This document shows, piece by piece, positions 34,084 through 47,280 of a stretch of 64,000 bases of DNA. Under the pieces are notes generated by a model. That model was given only the letters and a program-made list of their open reading frames with translations. It searched no databases and was not told the DNA's origin. Position numbers and translations under genes: made by a program. The stretch spans positions 58,318,001-58,382,000 of the forward strand of contig CM070903.1 of assembly GCA_036417435.1 (NCBI GenBank), in the 5' to 3' direction. Position 1 is the first letter of the stretch, and each line of letters starts with the position of its first letter. This DNA is from Inia geoffrensis (lineage: Eukaryota > Chordata > Mammalia > Artiodactyla > Iniidae).

Positions 34084-34879
34084 AATTGTGGTTCCAGCAG
34101 AAATTAAGTCAAATCTCTCTGCAATCACTTCTTAGAGATTAAACTGTTTAAAGGATGATCTAACATCTACCCAAGTAGACAAGACAGGAATGCAGTTATA
34201 ACAAATAATGCAGTTACATAAATGCCGTTGTACAAATAAGGAATTTAACAGGTTATCTATAGATTTCTGTAAAATCATGGTAGCAAAGACAACTGCTCAT
34301 TGATTTTAAAAGGATTCAATACTCTTTGGTTTCAATTTGAAGGAGTCAATTTGAAGTTGGATTCAGGAAGAAAGAAAATAATTCTGTGATATTCAGAAAC
34401 AAAGTCATTGGTGTAAAACCATACAGGATTAAAGCTACTCTTAGTGATTGTTGGATATTCTCATTAGCCTGCATTGCTCTAGGACTTACCAGCCTGTGGC
34501 ACAAATGAATTCACTTTAGCACTGATACACACATTTCCGTGCCTAATAGCCTTCACTTGCATAACTGCCTCAAAAACTTCAGGGTTTCCTGGAGAGCTGC
34601 ATAAAACACTAGCATCATTCCTTTCCTGTTTCCTTATCTGGATCTCCAGTGCTATCTTCTGCCTAAGAGCCAGGAAAAGGGCACACTGCACCACTAGAAC
34701 TGGCGCCTAAACGCTGTATGAGAAACCCGCATCCCTAATGTCTCCTCAGCACTTCTGAAACTGCTTAAGTGTGATGAACTTCTGCAACCGCATGAGTCTT
34801 TATGGAAGATGGTATTTTCCGAAGTTGGTCACAGCATTACTTTTGGTCCCGCATGCTCTTCCAGGATTTTGCCACTCCC
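34084..34879. other. Noncoding stretch, nothing recognised
   Basis: No repeat or gene recognised. A 71-codon minus ORF at 34479-34694 has no domain. Confidence 0.4.
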
Positions 34880-35351
34880 TCATCAAGAAGTAGATTCTCT
34901 TTATCCTCCCCTTGAACCTGGGAAGCTAATGGCTGTTGAGTGCAATAGAGTAAAGCAGAGGTGATATTGTGTGACTTCCAAGACTAGATCACAGAAAGGA
35001 TACAGCTTCCTCCTGACTCTCCCCCTTTAGAATCCTGGCACTTATAACACAGCCACCATATTGTGAGGAAACACAAGCCACATGGAGAGCCCATGTGTTT
35101 CCACCAGCAGCCCTAGCTAAGGTTTCAGCCCACAACCAGCATAAATTGCTAGATGTGTAAAAAGAGAGACCTTCAGATCGTTCCAGGCCCCAGCTTTAGA
35201 AAGGCCCCAGCTGACACCTCGTTGAGCAGCATTGAGTTATTCCTGCCAAACCCCACACAAAATGCAGAAAAGTGAGCAAAAGAAAGCTGTTATTGCTTTA
35301 AGTCGCTATTTTTAGGTGGTTTGTTATGCAGCGCTGCATAGCTAAAACAAT
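34880..35351 (+). repeat. MLT1-like LTR, diverged
   Basis: Keeps LTR order: GTGATATTGTGTGACTTCCA, CACAGCCACCATATTGTGAG, GAAACACAAGCCACATGGAG, AGCCCACAACCAGC, then GCTTTAAGTCGCTATTTTTA and GGTGGTTTGTTATGCAGC. This is the MLT1-group 3' end. The left edge is uncertain. Confidence 0.55.
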
Positions 35352-35738
35352 CCTTCCTCAGACCTCACATAATTCAACACAGAACTGAGGAGGATACCAA
35401 CATCCCCAATTCTATGTGGACTTTTGAGTGTAAATTCCAAGCATACGCCTACCCAAATACTAAAGATGCCGTCCTGATAGCGAGCCTCTAAGCTTCTGCT
35501 TTAGACACTACATAAGAAGCAGCTGAAGATACTTGGCCAGGCACCGTGCTGTCATCTTCATCTCACTATTTCGCCCCAAGGAACATTAACCCTAAATTTC
35601 CTCTTGGCAGATTCCTCTCTTGAGTGCATTTTGACTCGTGTAAATAGATGCCTAGAGGCTGGGGGTAGGTGTGAGGAACATAATTTTTTGATGGAATAAC
35701 CAGACTGACTGAAAACCCCATTTCAGGCCCCTACCTAC
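35352..35738. other. Noncoding stretch, nothing recognised
   Basis: No repeat or coding signal that I can name. Confidence 0.4.
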
Positions 35739-35752
35739 TCCCACTATTTTTT

Positions 35753-35964
35753 TTTTTTTTTTTTTTTTTGCGGTACGCGGGCCTCTCTCCGCTGTGGCCT
35801 CTCCCGCTGCGGAGCACAGGCTCCGGACGCGCAGGCCCAGCGGCCATGGCTCACGGGCCCAGCCGCTCCGCGGCATGTGGGATCTTCCCGGACCGGGGCA
35901 CGAAACCGTGTCCCCTGCACCGGCAGGCGGACTCTCAACAAGTGCGCCACCAGGGAAGCCCCAA
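35753..35964 (-). mobile_element. CHR-2 type SINE, full length, reverse
   Basis: Poly(T), then GCGGTACGCGGGCCTCTCTC and the full reverse body to CACCAGGGAAGCCCC. The target duplication TCCCACTATTTTTT is at 35739-35752 and 35965-35978. The third CHR-2 copy in 3 kb. Confidence 0.95.
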
Positions 35965-35978
35965 TCCCACTATTTTTT

Positions 35979-36774
35979 ATAAAACATTTCTGAGAAAGAA
36001 ACCTTCTAAGTGGCTGTGATTTCATTTTCTGTCATGGTAATGTCATTTTTCATGGAGTAAAACGGCCAGGAAATACAAATGAGAACAAAAGAGATTTTGG
36101 AGAGAGACACGTTCTTGTCAGAAATGTACTTTATGAAGGTTAAAGGGCTGCAATAGAAGAAACTTCAGGTATTTTGGTACCTCTTAGAAAGCTCCCATGC
36201 TACCAATTTAACATCTAGTGAGGTGAGATGGGAGGGTTATAGAAAAATCTCTTTATGCTTTATACAACTAAGAAAAAGCATCAGCTGCAGGGCCCTACGC
36301 TAGACAATTAGAGAAAAGCTGAAAGAATATTTCAAATAAGAGATCAGCATGGGAACAAATGTCTTACTAAGAAATGAATGGAATCTAAAATCAAATTAAA
36401 AAAACTCTGTAACCCTCACCCCACCCTGTAAGATTGTGTATGCTCTTTATGGCAGAGGACTTTCCTACACAAACATTGCATTTCAAGGTAGCTAACTGAG
36501 ATATTCAGAATTTAAAGTAGGTACAATAATTTTATATCTTCCTTTTTGTTAACCTACTCCTACTCACCAATACAAATTGGAGAGTTGTAAATTTATATTC
36601 AAAATAAATACAAATTTGAAGAACATACTTAAATATAATGGTCTACAATATCTCATAAGTCCATTTTAATAGTTTTATTTGGGGCTATGTTTGGCTTTAT
36701 AATTTCTAAAAAATTATGGGTTTTTAATTTTAATATCTAATTACAGCTAATAATAACTGTAGCTGTAAGCTATT
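35979..36774. other. Noncoding stretch, nothing recognised
   Basis: AT-rich. No gene or repeat family recognised. Confidence 0.4.
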
Positions 36775-37000
36775 TAGAACTCTATGGAGCCAGTTGCTAT
36801 ACTAATTGCTAACAGTATTTCCCTTCATACTCACAACAACCCTTTGTTGTTGATATTACAACAAGGTAGATATTATTATTATTATTTATTATCTCTAGAC
36901 TCAAAGAACTTAAATAACTTGCCCAGTATCCCACAGCTTGTAGACGAGTCATCTAAGGCAGGTCTGTCCTATCCCCAAACCTATGCTCTGGATTCCTGCA
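36775..37000 (-). repeat. MIR SINE, reverse, with ATT expansion
   Basis: GAGCCAGTTGCTATACTAAT, CTCACAACAACCCTTTG, GGTAGATATTATTATTATTA, ACTTGCCCAGTATCCCACAG and CTTGTAGACGAGTCATC follow reverse MIR order. The ATT run at 36872-36890 sits where MIRs often expand. Confidence 0.7.
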
Positions 37001-37837
37001 GTAAAATCCTCCCGCACACAGTCACATGGACTGCAACATCAAAACTTCTGTGTTTAAAAACGTCCCGCACACCTCAGTTTACAGTTAGTAAAACACTACA
37101 AGCTGAGTCCATTTCTGATTGCTCTTCCTCTCTCACTGCCTCCCTCCCAGAAAAGAAGCCAGTTTTCTTCTCTCTCCCCTGTAACAACCACTATAGCATT
37201 CTGCCTCAGTGATCTTGATTTCCCTGTATATTGCAAGAGTAAGATCCAGGACCCAGAATTTAAGGTGTATCAGGAACAGGAATTTAGTTCTTAAAGAAAA
37301 GGTTACTTCCATGCCAACTCTCATCACAACCACACACCTCAAAACTCTGTCAACCTCCGAACTTCTCTTTTGCTTTTTCTTTTTAATTTTCTGAAGAAAA
37401 TATTCAAAATTTGTTCAAGCCAATGCAATGACACTTTCTTCTAATTTAAAAGGTCAGACAATTTGGCTTTTAGAAAAGGAAGTAATGGTAGGCAAATTCC
37501 AAATATTGAAACTTCTAACTAGTTTGGGCAGAAAGGACATTCCAGTCTGTCAATCACTAAGCTAGGAAATCACTGATAGTCAGCCTTACGTGATCAGCAG
37601 TGTCAGAGACTTAATGCAAATGTACATTTTGCACTTTAATAAGGGTGACCACTGAGTCAATCTTGTCTCTTAGCCAGAACAATTTGTCCTTAAGATACCA
37701 CATATTTTAACGATTGATAATTATGTTATTTAATGTACTCTCAGACAACATTAGTAGGAGGGCTGACTTAATTATTATGATATAACTAACAATAGAGACT
37801 CACAAATAAAAGAAAGTTATCAAACAACCATCATAGA
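37001..37837. other. Noncoding stretch, nothing recognised
   Basis: The 142-codon ORF at 36784-37212 starts in the MIR and runs into this stretch. Its frame has no domain and repetitive codons, so I do not call a gene. Confidence 0.4.
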
Positions 37838-38362
37838 TGTTCCAGGGGATGTGGCTGAGGTTGATTGTGGAAAGTGACAATAATCTTTCCCATGAACCTT
37901 TGTAATGCAACCTTGCAGCTCTTCCCATCAAGAGGAAGCATCCATTTCCTCTGTCCTTACATGTATACTGGACTTACAGCTTCTTTGACAAATAAAATGT
38001 GGCAGAGGTAAGGCTGTGTCAATTCCAAGCCTATACAACAAAAGGCTGGCAGCTTCCACTTTAACTCTTGAGACCAAGCCCAGCCACCATAAAAAATGGC
38101 TCAGGCTGGGCTACAGAATAATGAGAGGCTCTATGGAAAGAAAGGTCTCAGCCTTCAGCCATCACAGACATATAGATGAAGACACATAAGACCCTCTAAC
38201 TCCAACTCAGAAGACCCCTCAGAAAAGCATGAGTGATGTCAAGTAAGAGCAGCATAAGCATTCCACAGCCAGACCGCAGAACTGTGAGACATAGTAAAAC
38301 ATTGTTTTAAGCCACTAAGTTTTGGGATGGTTTATTATCCAGCAAGGGACAGTCAACACAGT
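37838..38362 (+). repeat. MLT1-like LTR, diverged
   Basis: Contains GACAAATAAAATGTGGCAGA, CTTGAGACCAAGCCCAGCCA, CAGAACTGTGAGACATAGTA and TTGTTTTAAGCCACTAAGTT, the MLT1-group 3' end. The left edge is approximate. Confidence 0.55.
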
Positions 38363-40929
38363 GAATTAATTTAATGCAAAAATAAGTTTGGCTCTTGTTC
38401 GGCTCTTGTCCTCAAATACCATTAATTAAAAGTGCTTCTCAAAATTTAATCATGTCAAGGATAGTTAGTCCCCAAAATTAATATACATGTTTACGTTGAC
38501 AGATTAATTGGCATTCTTGTTCAATGTCAGCTAGATATTATACCTTACTCTTATCAATAGTTGATAAAGAAATAACATTGTTACCTTAACATATCAATTA
38601 CCTTGCCTGAAAGAACTGGTCTATTCCTTAACCCCTTGTTTTGGCTTTGATGAAAATGATTTTTTTTCTCTGAAGCACCAATGTCAGAGTTCCCACATCT
38701 CTCCAATGGATGAAGGGGAAACCCTTTATCCTTCTAAATCCCACTCCAAGCTTAAAAGCTTTGACTCAAACTCTGGGGGTGGGGAGGTTCAAAATTTTAA
38801 ACTTTTAAAATAATGTCATGTTTCATGAGAAGGACAATAAATACTAAGGGGAAAAAAATGTGTGTACTGAATCTAATTTACAATCCACTCACACTTGAGC
38901 TGCCAGTGTCACTTAGTTCAGAACTAAACACAACCTTGAGGGGGTCACTGGTTTCAGTGTTTTTTAAGCGCTGTTTTTAATCCATAGATGTTTTCTTTCC
39001 TTCCCTCATGCCTTACGTTTCCCCAAAACAAAAAAGTTAAAGAATTCCCCAGCTTAATAATGATTTGGTTAAGAAGTATTTTATTCAAATATTCAAAATT
39101 ATAAGTGGAAGGGTAATTTTTTTTTTCTTTCAGGCAATCTTTTGCAGTGGTGTGTGGTAAATGTTTAACAAGCAGTTCTCAGGGGGAAAAATGTGTGCAT
39201 ATAAACACATACGTAATTTTCTACAAGTTTATTAAAAGATGTGTGGCACACAATTTATAAAAAGTAACATATGAAATACTATTTATTATAAATTACATGC
39301 AGCCAATTGATTGTCACAGAATGCTTCCATTAATTTTTGCATGTCTTTTCTCCATAGCCAACCTATGGTGCAAATTCACTTAGTATGTGACAAATAGAAT
39401 TGCATCTCAATCCAGTAATTCTTTTCCCAATAAATTTATTGTCATTAAATATGATATGTGATATGCAATTAAACTAATTCTCACTTTTGTATAAATTCTA
39501 AGCATAAAACTGAACCCTCTTTCAGCTTCAGCACTGGGACACGACACACTTTTAAGTTTAATTTTCATTATTAACATTTTCTTCCTCTAGGTACTTTCTT
39601 AAGTCTAGACAATCGACAAAACAATACATCAAACCTTTATCCCAGTGCCTGCTGATTTCCATGGTGTAAATACTCTCACCATGGCTGGCTTCAAGCTATC
39701 ACCACCACAGAATTCAGCATCACTGAGTACAGAGTTGGAAGGATGGGTGCAGTAACACGCCATTAAATGGCATTTCCACATTCAGAGATGTAAGAAACCT
39801 CAGGAAGTCAGTAAAATCATTAGAAAGGGATGAGGTTTGAGAATTTATTACCTTTGTTTTTAGTATAATTTATTTAATTTTAACTCTATATAATTTAATT
39901 TTAAATAGTGATTATTATTAATAGTAGGTTTGTAAAATCTTGTGAGCCTGTATCAACTGGATCCAGTATATACTGTTTAAGTGCAGTCAGGTGAAGGTTA
40001 TTACTTTTGTTTCAGCTTCTGAAGAAAGAATTTCTCATCAAGGCTACCTCTATACTAAAGTTAGACCTAAGCAGAAAGGAACAGGACAAGAAAACTAAAT
40101 TTAGAGAAGGAAAATTCACAGCCTTATATGTGGTTATGAAATTCTTTTTAACATTAATCTCTTATATTCCTATTTCCTTATTCTGTTCTTTGTGGGTATG
40201 GAAAATAAATGGGTTTTGACGTATATACAAATCTGTTCCATCATAAGCTTAATGTCTATTTGGCTATGATGACTATCATTCTTAAAATGTGATTTTATTT
40301 CTCATTATCCAATGTCAAAACACCTAAAATAAGGAGATAAAGATAAGCAATTTGCATTTAGGAAGAAGAGTGATATAGAAAAAGAAATCAGGGAAAATGT
40401 TTAAAATAATATATATCAACATTAAAGCATCCTCATTTCAGTCTAATCACAGTGTAGATCCAGGCAGTGGTCATGCCTCACAGACAAGCAGCCTCCAGTC
40501 TGACAAACCCACAAGTCCAGAAACCCTTGAACTCTTCTCGCTCACCTGATCAGATAAAAACCTTCCTGATTCCTAATGCCAGACTCCAGGACAGAGGTGG
40601 TTGAGATGAATATGCCTTTTAAACTCTAGTACTGCAGCTATGCTCAGGAGGACTTCTAAAGAACTCATTAATGAGTCAGGTTAATATCCCATTTGTCTGC
40701 TAATGTACCCAGAGAATGCTCTTCTGCATTTACCAGTCAGATGCTCAGAACCTCCACTAAGATAGTACATATTCAATATTGAATTTTCACACTTAACTCT
40801 GGCCAAGTTTCTGAATGATAAGCTAAGCACTAATTGTAGGTAAACGCCTTTATTTCCTTGGCGTTTTTTTGACTGTAGGCAAATGGCTTCTCTGGGACCT
40901 TCTTTGAAAGTAAAACGCAGTTTCTGCTT
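38363..40929. other. Long noncoding stretch, nothing recognised
   Basis: 2.6 kb of strongly AT-rich sequence. Short ORFs only (40007-40219, 70 codons; 40681-40938 minus, 85 codons), none with a domain. Confidence 0.4.
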
Positions 40930-41115
40930 TAAAGTCATTCATGGCCTTTACCTTCATCTTCTGTGTTTTGGTCTTTGTGTGTCTTTCCAATCCTCCTTCC
41001 TAAACTGTAATCTCTTTGAGAGAAGGGAGGGTGTCTTATTCTTCCTCATGTCCTCTAAAGGTCTTAGCAAAATGTATTGCACAAATCATAATCGATGTTC
41101 TGTGAGGTATCTTAC
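40930..41115 (+). repeat. L2 3' end, diverged
   Basis: TCCTTCCTAAACTGTAATCT, CTTTGAGAGAAGGGAGGGTG, TCTTATTCTTCCTCATGTCC, then GGTCTTAGCAAAATGTATTG is the L2 3' end. The 81-codon ORF at 40883-41128 overlaps it and is not supported as a gene. Confidence 0.65.
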
Positions 41116-41425
41116 AGAATCTATGTAAGGCAAGGCCTGAGCTCTTTGTCTTATATTTTACAGGCGCACAAGACTGAAGAATGCCAAACTCATTAGTTCC
41201 TTATATGTCTAGGTAAAACAAGTATATCAATCAAGCAAATAAATGTTGTATTTATTTGAAGGATTTTTTCCTATGTGAATAGAGTGTTTTTTATTTGACA
41301 AGAAGGTGAAGCACAGTATCTGGAAACAGAAATTTTGAGCAGGTCAGTTACAAGTGTTAAAAATGAAGTTCAGAAAAAGCATAAACCAACTTTAGTGATA
41401 AATTAATTTAGAAGAATGAATTTTG

Positions 41426-41770
41426 GTGACTTCCCTCGTGGCACAGTGGTTGGGAATCCGCCTGCCAATGCAGGTGACAGAGGTTTGAGCCCTGGTCTGC
41501 GAAGATCCCACATGCTGCAGAGCAACTAAGCCCCATGCGCCATAACTACTGAGCCTGCACTCTGGAGCCAGCTAGCCACAACCACTGAGCTCGTGTGCCA
41601 CAACTACTGAAGCCCGTGTGCCTAGAGCCCATGCTCCGCAACAAGACAAGACACTGCATTGAGAAGCCTGCGCACCGCCATGAAGAGTGGTTTCCAGTCA
41701 CCGCAACTAGAGAAGGCCCACACAAAGCAACAAAGACCCAACGTGGCCAAAAAATTAAAAAAAAAAAAAA
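41426..41770 (+). mobile_element. CHR-1 type SINE (long form)
   Basis: Shares the tRNA-like head with the CHR-2 copies (ACTTCCCTCGTGGCACAGTG, CCTGCCAATGCAGGTGACA) but continues with GAGCCAGCTAGCCACAACCA, CAACTACTGAAGCCCGTGTG, GAGAAGCCTGCGCACCGCCA and AAGACCCAACGTGGCC before the A tail. It is longer and more mutated than any CHR-2 copy here, and the target duplication is only approximate (AGAATGAATTTT against AGAACAATTTTT). The only copy of this older type in the window. Confidence 0.9.
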
Positions 41771-42024
41771 GAACAATTTTTATAATCTTAGATGGTAAAT
41801 ATTGCAATTGATGAATTCAAGGTATGTTAGAGATTTTTGCCTCTTTCCTTTCAGCTTGTAGAGTGCTTTCTCTATATGCTTGTCTCTTATATGAAACACT
41901 GAGGACACAAAGGTGAGTAAAATATTGGCCCTATGTTTAAGGAACCACAGTCAAAAAAGAGCTTCTTTCCTGACTGGGGAGAAACTGCCAATATTTCTGT
42001 GTCCAACCAGGGGAAAAGGATGGA

Positions 42025-42220
42025 AAATATATCGAACATTTACTCTGTGCCAGACACTGGCTAGGTACTTTGTACATAGTCTCTCATTTGCTGCTGTGCT
42101 GTTGTGTGCTACATCATTACTGTGCTAGCTTATACGGCTGTGGGTCTTGTCTTCCCAGTGGGCTTATAAACTCCTGTCTTTAAATTCTTTATGCTGCCAT
42201 GGTGCTTTAGCAAAGTAAAT
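42025..42220. repeat. MIR/L2-type fragments
   Basis: 42025-42100 (CGAACATTTACTCTGTGCCA, GACACTGGCTAGGTACTTTG) is reverse MIR wording. 42160-42220 (GTGGGCTTATAAACTCCTGT, ATGGTGCTTTAGC) resembles an L2 tail. Confidence 0.5.
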
Positions 42221-42599
42221 AAAATCTGAATGAAACATTTTCCAAACTGAATTTTATTTCCTAGTGTTCAAAGAACTGCTTCTTTTACCTGCTTTAGATT
42301 TTTTTCTTTAGTTGTCCTTTTCTATAGTTTCCGTTTCCATTCTATGCCAATTCTCCTTTCAAAGTTCCTAATATCCCACCCACCTCCTATATGCTCCTAA
42401 TACTTGTATATGGATATGCACATTCATGTTTTGTCCATCATCACTCCTATAATAGTAGGTATGTATTTATTGATTATATCTACATATCCTTCCTCTGTAT
42501 ATTCTTGTATTTTAAATTCAAACAATACTAAATGACAAAATATTTAAGTGGAGATTTAATGCTTGTGTGAGCCTACTACATCAGAAGTATTACATAATA
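42221..42599. other. Noncoding stretch, nothing recognised
   Basis: AT-rich. No family recognised. Confidence 0.4.
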
Positions 42600-43025
42600 A
42601 ATTAGCCATCTTCTGTTACTATAATAACCTTGCATCCCAAACTACCCCAAACTCAGTGACTTATGAGTATTTACTTTCCTTGCCAATGGGTCTGTGAGTT
42701 GTCTGGGTCATCTTTGCTTCAGGTTGAAGTCTGGATTTTCAGGATTTCCCCACATATATTCATTATAGATCATTCTAGGCTGAAGGGACAGTGTCTTCTC
42801 AGGGCATGTTCTTTTTATGAGAGATCATGAGAGTGAAGGAGTAAAAGCTCTAAGGTTTCTTAAGGCCTTAGCTTGAAACACACACTATCACATCTGCCCT
42901 CATTCCATACACCAAAATGAGCTGCATGACGAAGCCCAGATCAATGCGTAGGAAGTATACATCACTCATTCTTATGCATTGCAAGACCACATGGTGGAAG
43001 AGAATAAAGACTGGGGAACAATCCA
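42600..43025 (-). repeat. Possible old LTR-derived repeat
   Basis: CTGTTACTATAATAACCTTG, AACTCAGTGACTTATGAGTA, GGTCTGTGAGTTGTCTGGGT and CAAGACCACATGGTGGAAGA resemble dispersed LTR-type repeats in reverse. The family is uncertain. Confidence 0.35.
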
Positions 43026-43034
43026 GCCCACAAC

Positions 43035-43175
43035 ACATGGTTTATCTCATTTATTCTCCATATAGGGAGGTGTTAATACCTCCATTATAAACATGAGTAA
43101 ACTGACGCTCTGAGAAATTAAATAAAAAGCCCAAAGTCACAAAGCAAATGACAGCATAAGTAGTAATTTGAATAA
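43035..43175 (-). repeat. MIR SINE fragment, reverse
   Basis: TCTCATTTATTCTCCATATA, ACCTCCATTATAAACATGAG, TAAACTGACGCTCTGAGAAA and CAAAGTCACAAAGCAAATGA follow reverse MIR order. Confidence 0.65.
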
Positions 43176-44036
43176 GGTATAGTTTTGAGTTTATAAACCA
43201 CATATTATTTTCATGACAACAGTCGTCTCTTTTATAACACTCATATTCCTGGTTTAAAAAGAATAGGAAAGTTGAGATTTTGTAGGTGGTAAAGCTCTTT
43301 TTGCTATAAAGTGGATTAAGATACAAAAACAAATGGAGGCACTTATAGTCGATAGCATCAATCACTCCTTTGTTCTTAGCCCTAGAAAAGAAATGGAGTT
43401 GGCCTCAGAGTGGCTCTCTTTCCATTGTTACATAAATTATCTATTGTGGCTGCAATCACTGGAGTCCACACAGCATATGCTGTTAATTAGCTATGTGTGG
43501 TGGCTTAAAATAAAGCCTTTCATGAGGCTTGTAAAGTTAATTTAACTTTCTCTTTCTAGGTAAAGAAGTACTGTAAAGAGTGACTATAGTAACAATGATA
43601 GTAATTTTAATGCAGTTCTTCAAAAACAAAGATGAGAACCAACAGAAGGTAAATTTTCATTAATGTTCCATGAATTGGGGGGTAAACTTATTATGACTGA
43701 AAGTTTATGCTCAATGACCAATTACAGTGAGAGGGTCACCTTGGGCCAACACATCCACCCAAAGCACCTTCTCTGCGGAGATGGAGCTTATGCCCATGGC
43801 TTTGGCTCCTAAGCAACATTGTCTAATGCACTGTTTGCCAAATTTGTCAGATCTTAAAAATCACCTTGGTTTGCTTGTTAAAATTACAGATTACCAGGTT
43901 ACTTAGCTGGAGAATCTGATTTGGTAGAGTATACTCCCGAAAGCTGCATTTTTACACATTGCTCCTGATGATTTTCATGATCAAACAAATATAGTGTTAA
44001 TGCATCAAAAAACTGAGTAGTTTTAAGGAAGACATA
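43176..44036. other. Noncoding stretch, nothing recognised
   Basis: AT-rich. ORFs at 43051-43365 (minus) and 43333-43545 (plus) have no recognisable domain. Confidence 0.4.
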
Positions 44037-46800
44037 CCTATTCTCTAAAATCTCTTTCAGAGGATAGAAGCAGAGAAAATACTTCCTAACTCATTCTATG
44101 AGACTAGTCTTACCCTAACACCAAGACCAGACAAAGACATTACAAGAAAAGAAAACTACCAATTAATATCTCTCATGAACAAAAATGGAAAAATCCTCAA
44201 CAAAATATTAGCAAATCAAATCTAACAATGAATAAAAAGAATAATACAGCACAACCAAGAGGGATTTATCTCAGGCATACAAGGCTGACTCAACTTCTGA
44301 AAATCAGTTAACGTAATCCATTACATAGAGACAAAAAAAAAAAAAAAAGAAAGGAAAAACTACATGATCATGTCAATAGATGCAGGAAAAACATTTGACA
44401 AACCCAATAAATATGCATGATAAAAAGTCTCATTAAACTACGAATAGAAGGAAAATTTCTCAACTTCATATACACTATATACAAAAACCCTACAGCTAGC
44501 ATTATACTTAATGATGAGAAACTCAAAGCTTCCTCACTAAGATCAGGTACAAGGCAAGGATGTCCCCTCTTACCACTCCTTTTTCAACATTGTGCTGAAA
44601 GTCCTTCCTAATTCAATAAGGCAAGAATAGGAAATAAAATATACACAGATTGGGATGGAACATAAAACTGTCTTTGTTCATAGATGACGTAACTGTCTAT
44701 GTAGAAAGCCCAAAAGAATTGACAAAAAAAAAAAAAAAACCTTCTGGAACCAATAAGTGATTACAGCAAGGTTTCAGGTTACAAAGTTAATATGCAAAAG
44801 TCAGTTGCTTTTCCTATATCAACAATGAACAAGTGGAATTTGAAATTGAAAATCCAATACCATTTACATTAGCACACCCCAAAATATTTAAGTATAATTC
44901 TAACAAAATACATACAAGGTCTATATGAGGAAAACAACAAAACTCTGATGAAAGAAATCAAAGAACTAATAAATGGAGAGACAGTCCCTGTTCACAGACA
45001 GAAAGACTCAATATTGTCAAGATGTCAGTTCTTCCCAATTTGATCTATAGATTCAAAGTAGTCCTGCTCAAAATCCTAGCAACTTGTATTATGGATATTG
45101 ACAAACTGATCCTAAAGTTTATATGGAATGGCAAAAGACCCAGAGTAGCCAACACAACATTAAAGAAGAAGAACAAAATCGGAGAACTGACACTACTTGA
45201 CTTTGAGGCTTACTACAAAGCTATGGTAATCAAGACAGTATGGTTAAAAAAAAAAAAAAAAAAGGCACTATGGTATCGGCAAAAGCATAAACACATTGAT
45301 CAGTGGAAAAGAATGGTGAGCCCAGAAATAGACTCACATAAATATACTCAACTGATCTTTGAAAAAAGGAACAAAGACAATACAATGGGGCAAAGGTGGT
45401 CTCTGACAAATGGTACTGGAAAAACTGGACAAAAAAATGAATATAGACACAGACCATACATCCTTTACAAAAAGGTTAACTCAAAATGGATCACAGACCT
45501 AAATTTTAAGTGGAAAACTATAAAACTCCTAGAAGATAACATAGGTGAAAACTTAGAATACCTTGGGTATGGTGATGACTTTTTGATACAACATCAAAGA
45601 CAATTCATGAAAGAAATAATTCACTAAAATTAAAAACTTCTGCACAGAAAGACAATGTCAAGAGAATGAGAAGACAAGTCACAGACTGAAAGAATATATT
45701 TGCAAAAGGCAAAATTATGAAAGACTCTTATCCAAAGTTTTTAACACTCAACAAAATAACAAAACAATTAAAAATGGGCAAAAGACTTAACAGACAACTC
45801 ACCAAAGAATATATAGAGATGAGAAAAAGTAATTAAAAAGATGTTCCACATCATATGTCATCAGGGAAATGCAAATTAAAATAAGAATGGGATCCCACTG
45901 CACACCTATTAGAATGGCCAAAATCCAGAACACTGACAACACCAAATGCTGTTGAGGATGTAGAGCAACAAGAACCCTTATTCATTGCTGGTAGGAGCAT
46001 AAAATGATACAACCACTTTGGAAAACAATTTACTAGTTTCTTATACAACTAAAAATACTCTTAACATATGATCCAGCAACGGTGCTACTTGGTATTTACC
46101 CAAAGGAGTTGAAAACTTATGTTCATGCAAAAAACCTGCACACCCATGTTTACAGCAGCTTTATGTATAATTGCCAAAGCTGGGAAGCAACCAAGATGTC
46201 CTTTAGCAGGTGAACGGATAAATAAACTGTAGTACCTACAGACAGTGAAATATTAGTCAGTACTAAAAAGAAATGAGCTAGCAAGTCATGAAAAGACATG
46301 GAGGAAACATAAGTGCATATTATTAAATGAAAGAAGCCAATTTGAAAAGGCTATATACTATATTATTCCAACTATACGACATTCTGGAAAAGGCAAAACT
46401 ATGGAGACAGTAAAAAGATCAGTGGTTGCCAGGGGTAGGGGCAGGAGGAGAGATGAATAGGCAAAGGATTTTTAAGGCAGTGAAAATACTCTGTATGATA
46501 TTATAATAATGGATGTATGACATGGTCCATTTGTCCAAACCCAGAGTCCACAACACCAAGAGTGAACTCTAAGGTAAACAATGGACTTTGAGTGATTATG
46601 ATGTATCATATGTAGGTTCATTGTTGATAAAAACATACCATTCTGGTGAGTTATGCTGATAATGGGGGAGGCTATGTATGTGTGCAGGTAGGGGGCATAT
46701 GGGAAATTTCTGTACCTTCCTTTCAATTTTACTGTAAACCTAAAACAGCTCTAAGAAAATTGTCTTTTTTAAAAAACAAAAAAACAAAAACCTAAAAACA
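44037..46800 (+). mobile_element. Old L1, 5'-truncated, ORF2 and 3' end
   Basis: Begins inside the reverse transcriptase region ([12 protein letters not shown] codons near 44080) and runs to the 3' UTR and an A-rich tail near 46780. Open remnants are 44417-44611 (RT block with ASIILNDEKLKA and SGTRQGCPL) and 45022-45627 (PNLIYRFK through FIWNGKRPRVAN to KWITDLNFKW). Frameshifts and stops are everywhere. Long A-runs interrupt the sense strand at 44333-44349, 44724-44740 and 45245-45262. No clear target duplication was found. Inactive and clearly older than the L1 at 57936. Confidence 0.88.
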
Positions 46801-47280
46801 AAAACTGATCAGTCATGATTCATGTTGGATGGTTGTTCCTCACAGCACTTGGAATTTAGATGAAAGCTGATGCTTTAAGAGTCTGTCTCACATTATTCTT
46901 AAGCACTTTCTATTTTCTAACTTCAAAATTATAATGTATATGCATTTTGAACTGTAATTACATTCTTGTAAATCTGTTTGGGGGAAGTCATGAAATTTTT
47001 TAAATCTTGAAATTTTTTTCTTTATATCCAATTGTTTAAACTTTCTTAGACTTCTTCCTATTTTCCATTCTTCTTTGTGTTTCTTTTCCTGCTTGATCCT
47101 TTGCACCTTGGCCCAGATTCTCCTACAGCATACTTCTGACTCCTCTCCAAACTACATGGATGCAAGTAACCTCACTTGGTTACTATCTGCCCTGTGCACT
47201 GCATCCATCCTTCAGATAACAGCAGCTGCATTTCTCTGCATTCTCTTTCAATAGATTGGGGCATGGGCTTCATACATTCT
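46801..47280. other. Noncoding stretch, nothing recognised
   Basis: AT-rich. A 72-codon lysine-rich minus ORF at 46888-47106 reflects composition only. Confidence 0.4.

Noticed and set aside
36784..37212. 142-codon ORF, possible small protein
   Set aside because: It starts inside a reverse MIR, includes the ATT expansion as a tyrosine run, and has no domain.
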